Positions 27,399 through 40,400 of a DNA stretch of 41,053 bases are shown here, one piece after another (the stretch's first letter is position 1; each line of letters begins with the position of its first letter). The DNA comes from a virus. A model generated the notes under the pieces. That model had not been told where the DNA came from. It did no database searches and saw only the letters and a list, made by a program, of their open reading frames with translations. The DNA is taken from positions 1-41,053 of IMG/VR virus record IMGVR_UViG_3300025872_000108; one strand, 5' to 3'. The position numbers and the translations under genes were made by a program.

Positions 27399-28415
27399 AT
27401 GAGCCAATACTACAATCCTTGGGGGGACGCCGCGCAAGGGGTGGCGGCGATCGGTCAAACGATGGCCAGCACCATGTTGCAAGCCCAAGCACTCCGCGCG
27501 CAGCAAGCCCAACGCCAGCAACAGGCGCAAATGATGGATGCCCACGCGGGCCTTTACCATGCCCAAGCCGGATTGGCGGATGCCAAACAAGGGCAGATCA
27601 AAGCCGAACAGGCGGACGAAGCGGCCTTTGCTGATAGCCTTGCCAACCTGCAATCTGCCATGACCAGCGGGGGCGACTCCCGAGCGGCGGGCGTCAACGC
27701 CATGCGCGCGTTCGGCAAAGTTGCCAGCAAAAACCCGGAAAAGGCGATGGACTTCATGGGTCGGATGCAATCCATGATCGAATCCAACGGCAGCCAGGAT
27801 GCGACGGCCAAGTATGCCGCCCGGATGGGCGCGCCCGTGCAACACGGGGCGGCGGTGACGGATACCCAATGGCAGCAAGTAAACAATCCGCCGCTTCGCG
27901 TAGGCGCGAACCAAACCTTGGTGAATCCGCCCGGCAGCGAGAACCCCGGCAGCCGGTTTGCCCAGGGATTGGTAACATTGAACCAGGGCGAGCGCGCCTT
28001 TCAGCCAGAAGCCAATGGCAGCTTGCCGGCTGATCCCAGCGCTACCGGATTGCCCCCGGCGGCCAAATCCAGCGCCGTGGAACAGGCGCGCGCCAAGTTT
28101 GTAAGCGAGATCCTAGCCGATCGGAAGATGGATGCGCGGTCCAAGCAGTCCGCGATTCGCGCGTTTGATATGCAAATGGGGATTGACCAAGCCCCCGCAA
28201 CGAACGCCCCCGCCGCGGTTGCGCCGGACGCTCCCGGAACTGGCCAGAATAGCGGCGTGGGCGACCAGGCTATGAGAAGTTCCACCCAGCGCCCTGCGCC
28301 GGCGGCGGACCCGCACGCCAATTTACGCGCGCAAGCGCAAGATGCCATTGCCCGCGGGAAAGATCCGCGCGCGGTTTCCGCCCGTTTCAAACAAATGACC
28401 GGACAAGATTTGTAA
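27399..28415 (+). CDS. Internal virion (ejection) protein C, Gln/Ala-rich
   Basis: 338 aa. A Gln/Ala-rich N-terminal coiled region (LQAQALRAQQAQRQQQAQMM), helical middle with NPEKAMDFMGRMQSMIESNG, a Pro/Gly/Ala-rich disordered section (about 220-300), and a C-terminal short helix (PRAVSARFKQMTGQDL). The C-terminal motif (GKDPRAVSARFKQMTG) is one I have seen at the C-terminus of other phage internal proteins. The stop is three bases before the giant gene ATG, so they are co-transcribed and probably packaged together. Confidence 0.6.
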   Translation: MSQYYNPWGDAAQGVAAIGQTMASTMLQAQALRAQQAQRQQQAQMMDAHAGLYHAQAGLADAKQGQIKAEQADEAAFADSLANLQSAMTSGGDSRAAGVNAMRAFGKVASKNPEKAMDFMGRMQSMIESNGSQDATAKYAARMGAPVQHGAAVTDTQWQQVNNPPLRVGANQTLVNPPGSENPGSRFAQGLVTLNQGERAFQPEANGSLPADPSATGLPPAAKSSAVEQARAKFVSEILADRKMDARSKQSAIRAFDMQMGIDQAPATNAPAAVAPDAPGTGQNSGVGDQAMRSSTQRPAPAADPHANLRAQAQDAIARGKDPRAVSARFKQMTGQDL

Positions 28416-28418
28416 GCC

Positions 28419-31400
28419 ATGCCAAATCCTTTTGACGATCTACCGGATGCGCCAGTAGCTACCGCAAACCCGTTTGACGATCTGCCAGATACTTCGCCCG
28501 CGATTAACGCCCAGGTGAAGATCCCCAGCAGTAGCAACGAACTTGCCGCCCTGAACTTTTTAGGGGAACAGGCGGTGCGGCCGATGATCGAGCAGTCTTT
28601 CGCGCAAAAATTCGCGCCAATGGCCACCACCCCGGAGGGGCAAGCGCAATTCGCCCGGCTGGCGAAGATTATCAGCACCCCCGATCTACCTGCCCCTTCG
28701 TTGCCCAGCGATATTGCCGCGGCTGCCGGATCTCCCTTTTCCTCAATGGGCCGGACCTTGCTGGCAATCCCGGCCGATATTGGGCGCGTGGCCGGGGGCG
28801 GGCGCGCGGAAAATCTGGCCGTGGCCGACATGCCGACAACCGTCCCGCTACTCCCCACCGAAATTGAAGCCGCCCAAGCCCCGGGGATCGTGGGCGTGCT
28901 GGAACGCGGCGCGGGCGGGGCGGTAAAGCTCGCCGGCACGTTGCTGGGTACTGGTTTGGCGGCGCCATTAGGCATCCCGGCCGGGGCCGCCGCGCCGGCG
29001 GTATTCGGGGCGAGTACTTACGCCGATACCCGGTCGCCGGGCGCGGCCGTAGAATCCGCGGCGCTGGGCGCGCTATTCCCGTATGCCGGCCAATGGGGCA
29101 AGCTGGTTGGCAAGAAGGTGGCGGAAAAACTGATGGCGCGCGGGTTGGTAAATGAAATGGGCGCGCGGGCCATTGGCCTGGCCGGCGAACAGGCGGGCAT
29201 CCAGGCGTTCGGGCACGCCCTGAATACGCCGGAATACTGGCAGTTGTACCAGGAAAACCCCACCGAGTTTTTCAAGAAGTTTGCCGAGCAGACCATCACC
29301 TTGGGCGCTTTGGGTATTCCCGGCTTGGCCGGCCTGGCCGAGCCCAAACAGCAAGCCGCCGCGCGCGAAGCCTTCCAGCAAGCTACCGAAGAAATCGCCG
29401 CCAACTTGCGCGAAAGCGTTAAAAAACAGGGCGCGAACGGGAAACGTGAGTTTTCCCCGGAAGCCCGGGTATTGTTCGGCGGTGTTTCCCCCGAAGTGGC
29501 CGGGACTACCCCGGAAAAAGTGGCGGCTTTTGCCAAAAAGGCGGGCGTGCCTTATACCCAGCCGACCGCCACGCCGACGCCGGCCACCCCCCCACCGCCC
29601 GCCCCGGCGGCCAAGCCCGTTGCAGAAACGCGCAACACCCCCGCCCCGGCGACGCAGGTTGTACCGCCCGCCCCGGCGGCCAAGTCTGATCCGGCGAGCG
29701 TGCGCGCGGCGTTGGCCAATCTGCCCGGCGCGGAACAGGACCTTGTTGCTCCCCCGCCGGCGGCGCCTTCGGAGTTGCCTTCTAAGGTTGAGAGTGTGTT
29801 ACCCCAGGGCAATCTTACGGGTGCGGCGACGACTCCCGCCGCGCCTGCCCAACAATCCACCCCGACGCCGTTTGATGATCTGCCGGACGTTAAGAAAATC
29901 CAGTTGGACGCGCCAAAGCCGAATGATCCCTCGCCCCGGATCAGTAAGATCCAGGATCAGATAGCGGAACTGGAAGCCGCCGCGGAAGTAGGCGTGCTAT
30001 CCAAGAAGGACAAGGCGCGGCTGCAGAATCTCAAGGCGACGTTGGCAACCCAGGCGCCGCCGCCCGCCAATTCGGTTCTACCCGAAAAGAGTAGAAGCGA
30101 GACGCCGGCCGCCAACAAAATCAAGCTGGACGTGCCGAAACCGGACCTTGCCGCAACAGACAAGCCGATTACGGAAGCGGACTTCTCTAAATGGAACTCT
30201 GAAACGCACGTCACCATGCACGCCGGCACGGACCTGACTACCGGCGAACCGCTGTATTGGGTAGTGCGCAAGGTGAGCTCGTTGAAGTCAGCCAATCCGC
30301 CGGCGGAAAGCAATCTCACGGTTAAGAAAAGAATCGAGAACCCGGACGGCAGTTACTATACAAAAGACGTTCCCGCCAAACGGATGCCGGATGGTACTTT
30401 GGCCGAAATTGAAACCCCGCCCACGCCGGCGCTGAACACCTACGATGTTTTCTACAACGGAAAGAAGATCGAGGTTCAAGCGCCAACCACCTACGCCGCG
30501 CAACAGAAAGCCGTGGCGCAACTCAATGTGCCGCGCAAGAAAACGCACATGGTATCGGTGGTGCTCACCGCCAAGGGTGAAGCGAAACCTTTAACCCCCG
30601 AGGTTAAAGAAACCCAGCCGGCGGCCGCGCCCGTGAAACCGCAAAAGCCGGCGCGGTCCGTCAAGGCCATCGAAGCGGAATTGAAGCAGTTGAAGCAGGG
30701 ATTGCCCGTGGCCGAGGACATGGCCATCAACGATCACGGTCATTCGTTGCAGGCGTTGGAAAACAAGATTTCCCGCAAGCAAGCGGAATTGGACGCTTTG
30801 AACGCGCCCGCGCAAGCGCCGGAAAAACCAGAGCTACAAGAGATTAAGAAAGACGCAGCCACCGCCACCGCGAACCAGACCGAGCCCGGCGCGGACGACG
30901 TGGCCGCGCGCGCCAAGGCGCTGATGTTGGAAAGGTTTGTAGGTGTCCGCCGGCACGCCGGCGATCTGGCCAGCGAGCATATAGAGCGCGTGGCGGACAT
31001 GGTTCACGATCCCGTGTTGAAAGCGATCGCGTATCTCCACGACATTGTAGAGGACACCAACACCACGCTGGACGAGATCCGGCAGAAGTTTGGCGACCGC
31101 ATCGCGGACGCGGTGGACGCGGAAACGTGGCGCAAAGACAGCGAGACTTACGATCAGTATATCGCGCGGTTGAGTCAGAACCGGGACGCGGTGCAGAGCA
31201 AGCTGGCGGACATTGCGGACAATATCGCGGTGATCGGCAAGCTGAACACCGAGAAAGCCAAGGGCAAGGTGCAGCTTTGGAAGGGCGCGCGCGAAAAATT
31301 GCTGGCCACGTTCGGCACGGATTTAACGCCGACCCTCGAACGGTTGACGATGGAGGACGGCACGCCGCGGCACAACTGGCAGTTGGTGCAGATCAAGAAA

Positions 31401-34400
31401 GTAACCGGCCTGGTTGAACCACACGCGGACGGCACCAAGCCGACCATGATCTTTTCCGGCGGCGGTCCGGCGGCGGGTAAATCCACGGTGCTGAAAAAAG
31501 CGATCGCCACCGGCGAGATCGAATCCGAAAAGACGGTTTCCATATCGGCGGACGACTTCAAAACCGGGGAAGGTGACGTGGAGCGCGCCGGCGCGGCCGG
31601 CATACCGGAATACGAAAGCATCCGGGCGGCCGGCGATCCACGCGCGGCGGTGATCGTCCACAAAGAATCCACGTTCATGGCCAAAGCCGCGTTCGCGCGG
31701 TTGGTCCACGAAAAGAAATCCGGCGTGTATGACGCCACCATGAGCCATCACGGGGACGATAGCTTTTTGATCATCGAAGCCAAGAAAGCCGGGCATCAAA
31801 CGGTAATGATGGGGGTAACCGTTCACCCGGACGAAGCGATAAGGCGCGCGCATCAGCGGGAAATTCAAACCGGCCGGCACTTGCCCGAGGACGTGAACCG
31901 GGCCGGGCACGTTGGCTATTCCAAAAGCTGGCACAGATATTTGGAACTGGTGGACGAGGGCCATTTAGACTTGCTTTTGCTCTACGATAACAACCGCCCA
32001 AAAGAGGCCGGCGGCGCGTATTTAATTGCGAAAAAAGACAAGAATGGGCTTGTAATTTTAGACCAACAAGCCTATGATTCTTTTGTAAGGATTGGGCAAA
32101 ATGAACGCGAAAAACCTTCCGAAAAACCCGCCGACTCCCGCCCCGAAACCGGATCTCCTGAACCGGCTCGCCAACTGGAATCCGGGCGACCTGACGGACG
32201 TGATCAAGGCGGACGCGGATTACCACAAGGCGAAGAACAACGGCAAACCCCCGGTAACGGTGGTTTGGCCGGCGGACTAGCCAAACCAGCCAATGCTGAA
32301 CAGCCTACAAAAAGCGGATATAATGATCGCGGCATTGAAGGAGCGCAACCCGGCGCTGCTAGTGCAACTGGCGACGACCCGCAAGCTGGCGGCGTATCTG
32401 ACGGAGAAAGAGGAAGCGTACAACCTGCAAGCGGCACGGATGCTGGACGGCCAGCCGCCGGGGGCGGAACTGGACGTGGAGGAAAGTCTTCAACCGATGC
32501 TGACCGATTGCCCGGCAAGCGGGACGAAGTTCGACCTGACGCCGGCGCAACTTCAAGCGGTGGATCAACAACTGGACCAATTTCTGGACCCGGAAACCTT
32601 CTCCCCGGCGAGTCCGGCCGCCGCAATCTCCGCTTAACGGAGAATCCCGCCCCCACGACCGCCACCCAGCGGATCAAGGCCAACATTGACGCAATTCGCG
32701 TCGTCAAAAAGCTCGAGGAAGAAAAGCGCCAGCCGACCCCGGAAGAAATCAAAACCCTATCCGCCTGGTCCGGCTGGGGATCGTTCAAGAACATATTCAA
32801 CGAAGGCAAGGCCGAGCGCCGGGAGTGGGATGTAAACTGGCAGAAGAAATACGGCAAAGCCTATGACTCGCTCAAGAAACTGCTGACCGAAGACGAGTTT
32901 AACGCGGCCGCCGAAAGCAGTGTCAACGCGCATTACACCAGCAAGGAAGTGGTGGATTGGGCATGGCAAGCGGCGGCGCGCCTGGGCTACCAGGGCGGGA
33001 AAGCGATTGAACCCTCGAGCGGAAGCGGCGTTTTCATGGGCTACGCGCCGGAGAACCTGGCGGTCAATACCCGTTGGACGGCGGTAGAACTTGACCCCAT
33101 GACGGGCAAGATTGCGTCCTACCTGTACCCCGAAGCGGACATGCGGATTCAGGGTTTCGAGGAAGCTAAGTTGCCGAATGGCTATTACGACCTGGCAATT
33201 ACCAACGTGCCGTTTCACGAGGTTGGCCCAGGCAAGGAATACCCGGACCTGAACTTGCACAACTATTTCATCGCGCGGATGCTGGACAAGGTGAAGCCGG
33301 GCGGGTTGGTGGTGGCAATCACCAGCAAGGGCACCATGGACGCCAACCCGCGGCAACGGGCCATCCTGGCCGACCGGGGGCAACTCGTGGCGGCAATCCG
33401 GCTGCCAAACAATGCGTTCAAGGAAAGCGCGGATACCGAGGTTGTCACCGACTTATTGATCTTGCGGAAGCCGGACGGCAAACCCTTCCCGGCGGAGAAC
33501 TGGCGGAACGTGGTGGACGTGGCGCCGGAAGGTAGCGAAGCGCCGATCCTGGTAAATGAGTATTACGCCAACCACCCGGAAAACGTGCTAGGCAAACATG
33601 CACTCACGGGCACGATGTACCGGAAGAACAGTTACACCGTTGAGGGGCATGGACCGCTTGGGCCGAAGCTGGCCGCGGCGCTGGACCGGCTGCCCAAGGA
33701 TATTTTACAGCCGCCGGCCGCGGATGAATCCCAGCCGACGACGACCCAGCGCGAGGATTACTCTCTGTACGTCAACAAATCCGGCCATGTGGTGCAGTCC
33801 ATGAACTACACCGAGACGTTGCCGACCTGGGACAGCAACAACAAGCAGTTGGTCCACCGGGCCAAACTCTACATTGGCGCGCGGGACGCCCTTAAAGAGC
33901 AATACCGGTTGGAACGCGCGGCCGGCGTGGCGGCGGGCGACATTGAAAGCAACCGGACCAAGCTGGCCAAAGCGTACAAGGCGCTGGTGAAAGAATTGGG
34001 CACGGAGATTAACACCAAAGCCGGCTTGCAGAAGTTGAAGCACCTCAAAACCGACCCGGACTATTACACGCTGCTGGGATTGGAAAATGTAAAAGTCACG
34101 CAAGACCTGGAAGACCCTTCCAAGTCCATGACCACGATCACGCCGGCGGCCGTATTGTCCGGGCGCGTAGGGCAGGTGGACACCCCGCCGGATAAGGCGG
34201 ATAATGCGGCGGACGCCTTGGCCATCAGCCAGGCGTACCGCGGCGGGCTGGATCTGGATTACCTCAAGCAGTTGACCGGGCTGGATGAAGCCGAGATTGA
34301 AAACCAGCTTACCCACGCGGATCTGGCGTTTCGGGACCCTGATACCGGCAAGCTGGAAACGCGCCTCGAGTACCTGGCGGGCGATATTCGGGACAAATAC

Positions 34401-37400
34401 GCCAAGGCCATATTCAGCGCCAAGGAAGATCCCAAATATCTGGCGAACGTGGAGGCGTTGAAAGCGATCATCCCGCCGACTGAACCCTTTGGGAAAATCC
34501 GCTTTGGCATTGAAGCGCGCTGGATACCGGTCGAGATCCACAACGAATTTGCCAAGCAGGTATTAGGATTGAACGGGGATGAAGTGCGGTTTGTGCCGGT
34601 GACAGAGAGTTTTGCCGTGAAGACAGGCGGCCGCTACGCGCGGTACAACCAAAGCGATAAGTCGCGCGTGGAATGGGCCACGCAAGAGCGGAGTGCGGCG
34701 GAACTGCTGGATGCTGCGGTTAATACCAAGCGCATCCGCATTACCTACACGGGCCGGGACGGCAAGACTTACGAGGACGTGGACGCCAGCACCTTGGCCA
34801 ACCAGAAGGTTGACCAGATGAAGGAAGAATTTCAGAAATGGGCCAAGTCCACGGATACGCGCGTGCCCTATCGCTATTTTGACGCGGAAAAAGGGGCGTA
34901 TGTGCGCGAGAACTTGCCGGTTTGGGACGTGATGGAACGGGAATTTAACCGGCAGAAAAACAGCTTTGTCTCCCCCGAGTATGACGGGAAAAACCTCAAA
35001 TTGCCGGGCGTCTCGGATTGGTTCTGGCGCAAGGCGCATATCATGGACGGCGTGCAGCGCGGGCTGCAGCAAGGTAGCTGTGTGTTCGCCTATGGCGTGG
35101 GCAGCGGCAAAACCAGCCTAATGACGATCCTGGACCGCGAATTGAAGCGGGTCGGCTTGGCGCGGAAAACCATCATTGCGGTGAAAAAGCCGACCGTGGA
35201 CCAGTTCCGGCAGACGGTTGAGGCGCTTTATCCGGGCAGCAAGGTATTGATCCCGGATGAAAACGACTTCAAAAAGGAGAACCGCCGGCGCTTATTCTCC
35301 CGGATCGCTTCCGGGAAATATGACCATATTATTGTCACACACGAACAATTCAAGTCCATCCCCGCCAGCGAGCAGGGAGTTAAGGACTTTTTCAACGAGC
35401 AGATAGACGGGTTGCGCCAGGCGTTGCAGGAGTTAGGCGCGGCCGATGCCGAGGACGCCGAGAGCACGCGCGGGATGGATTCCCAGGTGCGGAACATCGT
35501 TAAGCAGTTAAAGTCCATGAAAAAGCGGCTGGACGATCACCTGGACGCAATCAAGCGCCACCAGGACGCCGGCTTGTCCTGGGATGATCTGAACATTGAC
35601 GGCATCCATATTGACGAAAGCCACAACTTCAAGAATCTGCCCGTGCCCACGCAGTTGGATAACATCAAAGGCATCCCCACCAGCTTTAGCCAGCGCGCGG
35701 TGGATTTGATGGTAAAAGCGCGGTCCGTGCAGAAGAAGACCAACGGCCGGAACGTGTTTTTCTACACGGGCACGCCGGTAAGTAACACGCTGGCGGAATT
35801 GTGGGGGCAAATCCATTTGGTAAACCCCAAGATTCTGGAAGACATGGGGATCAAGACGTTTGACAGCTTTGCCAGCGCCTTTGCCGAAATCACCAGCAAT
35901 TTTGAATTTGGCTGGGATAACAAGTTTAAGGAAGTCACGCGCATGGCCAAGTTTAAGAACGGCAGCGCGCTAACCTCGCTTACGCGCATGGGATTGGCCG
36001 TGAAGATGGGCAACGAGGAATTGGGCTTGGACGTGCCCAAGATGCAGGGCGGCGGCCCGCAGGTTAAGATCGTGCCCCCGAATCCAGAGTTTCAGCGTTG
36101 GCTGGACATGGTGGAAGACATTGCCACCGAATGGGACGGCCTGGAAAAGAAAGAGCGCTTTGAAAATAGCTGGGTGCCGATTGCCACCATGCGCGCCGGC
36201 GCCGCCGCGGCGATTGACCCGCGGCTGATCTTCCCCGACGCCAACGACCACCCGCAAAGCAAGGTGAACCAGGCGATAGACGAGATCATGCAGCACTACA
36301 CGGAAGGCAAGGAACGCCGCACTACCATGATGGTGTTCTCTGACCTGTACCGCACGCTGAATACGGATAAACTCCGGGCCTTTATCGGGGCGGATCACCA
36401 TGTTGCCAAGGCGGAAGCCGCCAAGATTGCCGTGGACGATGCCGCCGCGGCGAAGGATCTACCGGACGCAAACGAGGATATTGACGCGGCCGCCTCAAAA
36501 GACGAGCGGGACGCCGCGGCAAACGCCGTGGGGACGTTCAATCTTTACAACGATATTCGCGCCAAACTGATCAAGCGCGGCGTGCCGGAGAATGAAATTG
36601 CCATTATCACCGAGCATGAGACGGACGCCAAACGCAAGTTGCTATTCGATAAGGTCCGGGCCGGCGCGGTGCGGATTCTGATTGGCAGCACGGAAAAAAT
36701 CGGGGAAGGCGTGGACGTGCCCCAGCGCATGAGCTACCTCGCCCGGCTGGACCCGCCCATGCAAATGACGGCCGCCAAGCTCGAGCAATGTATCGGCCGG
36801 ATCATCCGCCAAGGGAATTTGCACAGTCCCAAGAACTGGAATAAACCGGTATTTGTCCGGCTTTGGGCGCAAGAGCGCAGCATGGACGCGCCCATTTACA
36901 ACATGATGGCGACCAAGGGGAAAATGACCTTGCAAGCGCTCAAGGGGCAATTCCTGGGGGATGAATTTGAAGATCCGGCCAGCGAAATGACCGCGGCAAT
37001 GGCCCAACTCGTGGCGGCGGCCACGGGCGACACTCGGGCGCTCGAGGTTGCCAAGCTGACCGAAACGGTCCGCAAGCTGACGATGGAGGAAAGCGCTTAC
37101 TATCGCAATGTTTCCGACACCAAGCGGGAAATTGACACCGCCGAACGTGAAAAAGCCTGGGCGGAACGGTCCAAGGTGGATTATGACGAATTGAGCGCGG
37201 CCGCGAAGAAAGCCAGCGCCGATAAAGATACCCTCGTCATGCGCGGCGAGAAGAACACCTACACGGGCACGGAAGACATTAAAACAGCGCTGGGCAAGGT
37301 GGATGATCGGGTATTTAAGATCCTCAAAGAGAAATACGACCACGCAGTAGAAACCAAATCCGCGCTGCGCGATAACACCGACCTGGGGGATTTCGTCGTC

Positions 37401-40400
37401 AAATTCGGGGATAACGTCTTTGCCTTGGTCAAAGCCCGGACCACCACTAGCCGGAACGAAAAGGGCAAAGCGCAAATCACGCCGGCGTATTACATTGATT
37501 GGACCGTGGCGGACAAGCAACCGCCTTATTCTGAATACGGCTGGCAGAGCGGCAAAAGTACGCTTTCCAGCCAGCTTTCCGATTTAACCCGGCTGCCGGC
37601 GGCCCTGGCCGCGATTGGCGAGCGCGCGGCGGAACAGTCCACCAAGTCCCAAACCAACGCCGACCGGGCCGCCAAAGCGCTGGCCGATTGGCAGAAGAAA
37701 TTCGAGGGGTTGAAGTTCGAAAAAGCCGACGAATTGAAGGACAACCGCAAGAAGCTGGACGAATTACAGTCGGCCCTGATGGGGAAAGCCACCCGCAGCC
37801 AAGCCGCCCAACAACGCGCGGCGCTCAAGAAGGGATTGTTGTTTGAGCAGGACAGCCAGCCGTTGAGCCTGGAAGCGCAACGCCAAGAGGTATTGCGGCA
37901 ATTACGCGAGTTGGACGAAGCGCCCGACGAAAACGTAGAAACCCTTCGCCGCCAGATCGCAGAAAACAAGCTCGAGTTGGCTAGGGTGGGCGAAGACGGC
38001 AACGGATCGTATTACCTTAAAAACGATATTGAGCGCGATACCAAGCGGCTCGAGAATGCTCAAAAAGCGGCTGACGAAGAAAAGTCCGCCAAGCGAAAAA
38101 CTTTGACGGACCGCTTACGCGAACTGGAACAACAGCTATTGGAATGGCTTGATAAGGCGATCGAGGCAACCAAGTTTGACCCCGCCAAGATGATGGAAGG
38201 TGTAACCGGCGCGCCGGCGTGGATCACGCGCGCGGCGGCCAATACCGCGTTGCGCACGATCCGGGCCGCGGTTAAAGCCGGCCGCAGCCTGGCGGAAGCG
38301 ATCACCGAGGCGGTCAATACCATGCGCGGGGTGAAAGGTTTCAACGATGCCGAGGCGCGGAGTTACCTGGAAAGCGCGGTGGTCCGGCAGATCAAGTCCA
38401 CCGGGCAGATCAAGCCAATGTGGCGGAATACCCCGCCCGCGGGCAGCTTGCCGGCGGAAAAGGCGGCGAACGTCCATAAGGGCATCCGGTCCACGGAAAC
38501 GCGGTTGAAGCTGATCCGGCTGGATAACGAGATCAAGGCGGCAATCCCCGAGGCCCAGCGCACGGGCGATTGGAAGCCGGTGCAGGATCTAAACAGCCAA
38601 TGGGACGCCGTGATGAACGCGCCGGACCCGATGGGCACGCGCGTTAATGTGGACGTGCCCCGGAGCCGGGAGGAAACCGCGGCGCTGATCAGCGACACGG
38701 TGGACACCCTGAACGCGATCCAGGACGCCATTACCGAGCTAAACGCCCGGAGCGAGGCCCTGCCGGCGGATCTGGTCAAACTCCGGCAGGATTTACAGGC
38801 GCGGCTGATGATGTTGAAGGGGTGGAGCAATGATCTGAACGATCTCAAGTCGGCCGGCGTGCGCGAATCCCAGCCGACCCCGGACAGCCTCGAGGCCCGC
38901 CGGCGCTTCATGGAATTTGAGTCCGCCACGGATTCCACGCATAAAACCTGGCAGGAATGGCTGGCAACCGTGAAAAACGGCTTGCGCTACCTCACCAGCC
39001 CGATCCCGGAACTACCGTTGCGCGGCGAGCGGGCCGAGAAGTCCGCCCTATTCCGGCGCGGTTACCGGCTGTTTGCCGTGGAAAACAACGCCGTCCGGAT
39101 GGAAGCCGCCAAGAAGGTGGAAAACGTGCTTGAACCCCTCACTAAGCTGGGGCGCAAGGCCGCCGATAATTCTGCCCTGGCAACCTATTACCGCCTGGGG
39201 GAGAGTCTGCAACGCGCGGCCATGGACCCCGCCAAGCGGGCGGAGATCCAGCAGCGCATGGAAAAGCTGGAACAACACCTTAACAAAGACCCGTTTAACC
39301 TGTTCCGGCGGCTGGTGCTTTACCGGGATTTATGGTGGCGCGGGACGTATCTCAAGAATGAGCAGGGCAACCCGATCACCCTCCCGCAAGGGCTGACCGT
39401 GGACGAAGTGGCGGGACAACTCCGCAAGCTGACCGGATTGATCGAGAACCACCCGGACGGGCTGGCGATCACCGAAGCGTTGCGCCGGCACTACGCGCTA
39501 ACTGATGAACTACAAAAGAGCATCCTCGCCCACGGCGAGATCATTCCGGAAAGCCTCCGCAATCCGCTGTATTTCCCGCACCACGTCATTGACTCGTGGA
39601 CCGGCCGCGTGGACCGCGTTCGGCCGACCACGGAAGAAGACTTCCGCCGGTATCTGATTGCCCCAATGGGCAGCGGCAAGTTGATCCAGACCGACTATCT
39701 CAAAGCCATGTATCTGCACACGGCGGACGTGCTGGCGCACAATGCCCGCGTGGACTTGGTGCAGAAATACTGGCAACCCTACGACATTAGCGCGGAATTG
39801 AAGGCCCAACACGGTGATAATTGGAACAAACCTTGGAATCTGCCGCCCGGTTACAAGCTGTTTACCCCGTTCAAAAAGCTGCCGTTGCGCATGGATTACA
39901 TTCTTAGCCGCGAAGTCATGGCGGAAAAGCTGGGCGTGCTGTTCAATGACGGGGATTTGCGCGTTCGGCAGAGCGAGGCGAACAAGGTGTTGAAGGTTAA
40001 ACCCGAGGATCTGCACGCGGCGTTGGTGGCCGGGGAGAAGATCCAATGGGCTTTGCCGGCGGAGATCGCGGACGCCCTGAACGGCATCGCCAAACGGGAA
40101 GCCGCGGCGGCCAACCCCGGCTTGGGCCACGCCATTGGCCTGCCGTTTCGCGCGGTCAACAATTTTTGGAAGAAAACCAAGCTGTTTGCCCCGTGGAACT
40201 GGATTCGGTACGAGTACGGCAACCTTTCCACGGACGCCGTGGACAAGATCCTGGCGGCCGACCCCGGCGCGGGCAAGTATCTTAGCCGGGCCGCCAAAGA
40301 GCTTTGGAACGCCGACAAGGGCGAGCAATCCCCCGAGTTCAAAGCCGCGGCGCGCGAAGGCGTGTTTGACACGATCACCGCCGGCGAGGCGGGCGAACTG

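Noticed and set aside
29281-29964. 227-aa plus-strand ORF overlapping the giant gene's Pro-rich linker
   Set aside because: Arg/Pro-rich out-of-frame reading of a Pro/Ala repeat, with rare codons; unlike the nested ORFs at 32101-32637 it has no ordinary protein character.
36642-37520. 292-aa minus-strand ORF inside the giant gene
   Set aside because: Antisense shadow of the helicase region; no start signal and shadow-type composition.
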